From NCBI RefSeq assembly GCF_000504245.1, contig NZ_KI632509.1, forward strand, positions 3,081,751 to 3,145,750: 64,000 bases of DNA. The letters are read 5' to 3'. The notes below the pieces were generated by a model. The model was not told the origin of the DNA. It did no database searches and saw nothing but the letters and a program-made list of their open reading frames with translations. The stretch is from Haloechinothrix halophila YIM 93223 (GTDB lineage: Bacteria > Actinomycetota > Actinomycetes > Mycobacteriales > Pseudonocardiaceae). Made by a program: the position numbers and the translations under genes. Positions 61,620 to 64,000 of the stretch are shown here, in pieces; positions within the stretch are counted from its first letter, which is position 1, and each line of letters starts with the position of its first letter.

Positions 61620-63166
61620 GCCGCGCCCTCCTCGGTGTGTGCCGCGCTGGCCCTGCCCGCGAGCAGCACCCTGTCGATGAGTTCGTCGATGTCGTCAGTG
61701 GTGGCGGTGGGGTTGAGCAGCGTGAACTTCACGCACACCCGCCCGCGCACGGTGGTCCGACCGATCAGCGCCTGGCCGGATTCGAGCAGCCTGCGCCGCA
61801 GGTCGCCGTTGATCCGGTCCAGCTCATCGCGTCGGCCTCCCCGGTAGCGGAACACCACGGTGGTCAGCTCGGCGGGCGAGACGAGTTCCAGGTCGCTCTC
61901 GACGGCGATGCGCCGCTCGGCGTGGACGGCGAGGTCGTGGCAGACGTCGACCATCCGGCCAAGGCCCTCGCTGCCGTGCGCCAGCAGCGTCGCGGCGACC
62001 TTGACCGCGTCCGGCCTGCGGGTGGTTTGCAGACTCCTGCCGAGCAAGCCGTCGTAACCCGCCTCGCTGTCGTCAGCCGGGTTCAGATACGCGACGGTCC
62101 GATCGAGCGCACCGAACGCGCTGGCGTCGCCGACGAGCAGCGCGCTGGCGGCTGCCGGTTGCCAACCGAGCTTGTGCAGGTCGAGGGTGATGGAGTCGGC
62201 CAGCTCGATCCCGGCCAGCCGGTCGGCTAGCCGCTGCGAGAACAGCGCCCCGAAGCCGTAGGCGGCGTCGACGTGCAGCCACACCGCGTGCTCCGCGGCG
62301 ATTTCCGCGAGCTGCGGCAGCGGGTCGACGGAGCCGAAGTCGGTGGTGCCCGCCGTCGCGATGATCGCGACCGGCGTCTGGTCGTCATCCAATCCAGACA
62401 GTGCGTCGGCTAGCGCCTCGGGCCGCATGCGGTGCCGCTCGTCGGTGGCGATCGGCTGGACCGCGTTCTCGCCGAGGCCGAGCGCGGCGCACGCGCGGTG
62501 CACCGAGAAATGCGCCAACTCGGAGCAGAACACCACCGGGCGCGGCAGCGCGGCGACGCCGTCACGCCGGACGTCGCGACCCCGGTTCAGCGCGGCGGCA
62601 TCCCGGGCGAGCAGCAGCCCGAGAAGGTTGGACATCGACCCGCCAGGAGTAAGCACGCCGTCCGCTCGCCCACCGAGCCGGGCCAAGCTCGCGAGACTCT
62701 GTACCAGCCACCGCTCCACCGCGATGGCCGACGGACCCGAGTCGTAGGTGTCCAGCGAGGCGTTGCCCGCGCTGGCGAGAGCGTCGGCGGCGACCGCGAC
62801 GGATAGCGGCGGCGGTTGCAGGTGCGCGGCGGCGCGGGGGTCGGACAGGTCGAGCCCGTACTCGGTCAGCATGGTGGCGAGCCGGCGCAGCGCGGCGTCC
62901 GCCCCGATGCCGTCGGCAGGCACCGCGGGCGGGCCGAGCGTGCCGGACGCCGCCGCCAGCACCTCGCCTGGCAGTCCGCGCGGCATCGGGCCGCTCTCAC
63001 GGCGCACCGATCGTGCCGAGCGAGCCGAACTTATGGCCCCGGCCAGGGTCGCCACGACCTCGGCCATGCCCTCGCGGGTTCCGGCCAGCACCGAAGGCGG
63101 CAGGGCGCTGGGGGTGTCGTCGATGAGTCGCGGCGCGCACTGCGCTGCCGCTGCAATCTGGGTCAC
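61616..63166 (-). CDS. PLP-dependent amino acid decarboxylase (DABA/lysine decarboxylase-like)
   Basis: This 516-aa group II PLP decarboxylase removes CO2 from a basic amino acid to make a diamine building block for the siderophore. The PLP-binding Lys is in SITLDLHKLGWQPAA, preceded by VDAAYGFGALF, and GGSMSNLLGLLLARDAA binds the cofactor phosphate. It resembles DesA/RhbB; whether the substrate is lysine, ornithine or diaminobutyrate cannot be decided. The GTG at 63166 has GAGGAGA 7 nt upstream and excludes 37 residues of low-quality N-terminal frame. Confidence 0.9.
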   Translation of the reverse strand: MTQIAAAAQCAPRLIDDTPSALPPSVLAGTREGMAEVVATLAGAISSARSARSVRRESGPMPRGLPGEVLAAASGTLGPPAVPADGIGADAALRRLATMLTEYGLDLSDPRAAAHLQPPPLSVAVAADALASAGNASLDTYDSGPSAIAVERWLVQSLASLARLGGRADGVLTPGGSMSNLLGLLLARDAAALNRGRDVRRDGVAALPRPVVFCSELAHFSVHRACAALGLGENAVQPIATDERHRMRPEALADALSGLDDDQTPVAIIATAGTTDFGSVDPLPQLAEIAAEHAVWLHVDAAYGFGALFSQRLADRLAGIELADSITLDLHKLGWQPAAASALLVGDASAFGALDRTVAYLNPADDSEAGYDGLLGRSLQTTRRPDAVKVAATLLAHGSEGLGRMVDVCHDLAVHAERRIAVESDLELVSPAELTTVVFRYRGGRRDELDRINGDLRRRLLESGQALIGRTTVRGRVCVKFTLLNPTATTDDIDELIDRVLLAGRASAAHTEEGAA

Positions 63167-63206
63167 GAAAGACTCTCCTCGATGTCGGCGCGGGGAGCCG
63201 ACGCGA

Positions 63207-64000
63207 TCAGTGGTTCGCCAGCGGGTTCGGCAGCGTGCCGTTCGGGAACAGCGCGTGGCGCAGTGCGCGGTCGCCATAGCGGGTGACCACGATGCGGTCC
63301 CGGTTCAGCGCGTACCTCGGGATCTCGGGGGAAAGCAGGTCGTACTCGCCGAACCGGTCGGCCAGCTCGGGATGGCTGGCATGGAAGTCGAGGATGGTCT
63401 GCCGGGCCAGCGACCAGAACCGGGTCTCAGCCACGCCGAGCTGGTCGGCGCACAACGGCGCGAGATAGCGGAAGTGACCGACGAACACCTGGTCCATGAC
63501 GTGCTGGCGGATCACCGATGGGTGCTTGCGCGGCAGCACGTGGTCGTGGCCGTCCGGCTCTGGGCCCCGTTCCGGCACGTCGGTATAGGACACGCAGACG
63601 TCGTCGACGAAGTCCTTGAGGTAGAGCCTGCGGGGCACCTCGCGTTCGTCGAAGCCGAGCAGCGTGTTCTGGCCGTGCGGGTTGAATGTGACGCCGTAGC
63701 GGTAGAGCACCTGCATGATCGGCACAAGCAGCGTCTCGAACAGCTGCCGCAGCCAATCCTCGGCGGGCAGGCCAGCGGCGCGCACCAGCTCCGCGACGAA
63801 CGCCGTGCCTTCGTCGTCGACGTGCAGCAGCGAGGCGAACGTGCGGATGCGCTCGTTCTTGTCGCCGTACGTGACGGCGGACTCGCGCCAGATGCAGCCC
63901 AACGTCTCCAGGTGCTGGTACGGCATCTCGTCCACTTGCGACAGATAAGGGTGGCGGACGGTCACCGACGCGACCTCGCCGAGGAACACCGTGCGGGTCT
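63207..64000 (-). CDS. Second NIS siderophore synthetase, C-terminal part (cut by window)
   Basis: The C-terminal part (about 264 residues to the window end) of an IucA/IucC-family synthetase: GVTFNPHGQNTLLGFD is the active-site HGQN, followed by LYLKDFVDDV and the C-terminal ferric-reductase-like FhuF segment. It is distinct from the first NIS synthetase in sequence. The start codon lies beyond 64000. It ends 41 bp before the decarboxylase gene, so it probably heads the operon and would attach a second hydroxamate arm to citrate. Confidence 0.9.
   Translation of the reverse strand, partial: TRTVFLGEVASVTVRHPYLSQVDEMPYQHLETLGCIWRESAVTYGDKNERIRTFASLLHVDDEGTAFVAELVRAAGLPAEDWLRQLFETLLVPIMQVLYRYGVTFNPHGQNTLLGFDEREVPRRLYLKDFVDDVCVSYTDVPERGPEPDGHDHVLPRKHPSVIRQHVMDQVFVGHFRYLAPLCADQLGVAETRFWSLARQTILDFHASHPELADRFGEYDLLSPEIPRYALNRDRIVVTRYGDRALRHALFPNGTLPNPLANH

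Noticed and set aside
57923-64000. Desferrioxamine (desABCD) cluster
   Set aside because: A second IucA/IucC synthetase is present at 63207-64000; one synthetase suffices for desferrioxamine, so a citrate-based product fits better, though not proven.
1-64000. tRNA, rRNA or CRISPR features
   Set aside because: No cloverleaf, rRNA-like conserved block or regularly spaced direct repeats were seen; the only regular repeat is the protein-coding heptad repeat at 17690-17940.

Overview
The window is high-GC, gene-dense DNA of an actinomycete. GTG and TTG starts are frequent, several genes look leaderless, and DUF3040, DUF3618, DUF2795, RGCVC, MT0933-type antitoxin-like and thioester-adhesin genes are all present. 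The mix best fits the Pseudonocardiaceae (Amycolatopsis, Saccharomonospora or Prauserella type); this placement is inferred from gene content only. No rRNA, tRNA, CRISPR array or intact insertion sequence was seen.

Layout. 1-3.2 kb: the 5' part of a methylmalonate-semialdehyde dehydrogenase gene, divergent from a PucR-type regulator, then an XdhC-like gene. 3.2-10.1 kb: an RGCVC peptide, cold-shock protein, fatty-acid desaturase, small stress proteins, a J-domain membrane protein, a secreted DUF5995 protein, a CysQ-type phosphatase and a thioester-domain surface adhesin with an LAXTG-like anchor. 10.2-17.3 kb: a flavin monooxygenase divergent from a GAF regulator, a sulfotransferase, a Tat-exported multicopper oxidase divergent from a LexA-like repressor, and a GlsB/YeaQ protein. 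17.5-20.9 kb: a scarred region with a heptad-repeat coiled-coil gene, an 83-bp hairpin element, a decayed SWIM zinc-finger gene, a TcmP-like gene and DUF488. 20.9-36.7 kb: a CtpI/CtpH-type giant P-type ATPase with a short upstream ORF, a clp pseudogene, an SDR, two STAS proteins, a PoxB-like ThDP enzyme, an orphan AbiEi-like protein, a GH65 phosphorylase with its phosphosugar mutase, DUF3040 and an ATP-grasp protein. 36.9-43.9 kb: a complete Mrp Na+/H+ antiporter operon (A-G), translationally chained behind a holin-like gene and a DUF3618 gene. 44.3-57.7 kb: a serA-like/DUF1015 pair, a PP-loop protein, a FIST protein, an Lhr helicase, a secreted S1 protease, a GH18-like protein and an M15 lipoprotein peptidase. 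57.9-64 kb: an NIS siderophore operon (two IucA/IucC synthetases, a PLP decarboxylase, a GNAT acyltransferase and an N-hydroxylase), cut by the window end and predicted to make a citrate-bis-hydroxamate of the arthrobactin/schizokinen class.

The most unusual signal is a pair of intergenic elements (18463-18549 and 36831-36917). Measured from TTGATC to GATCAA each is exactly 83 bp. They have different, internally complementary stems but a shared core in the 49-nt loop in the same register, and a broken third copy lies at about 2612-2648. This looks like a family of small structured repeats whose fold is conserved more than its stem sequence.
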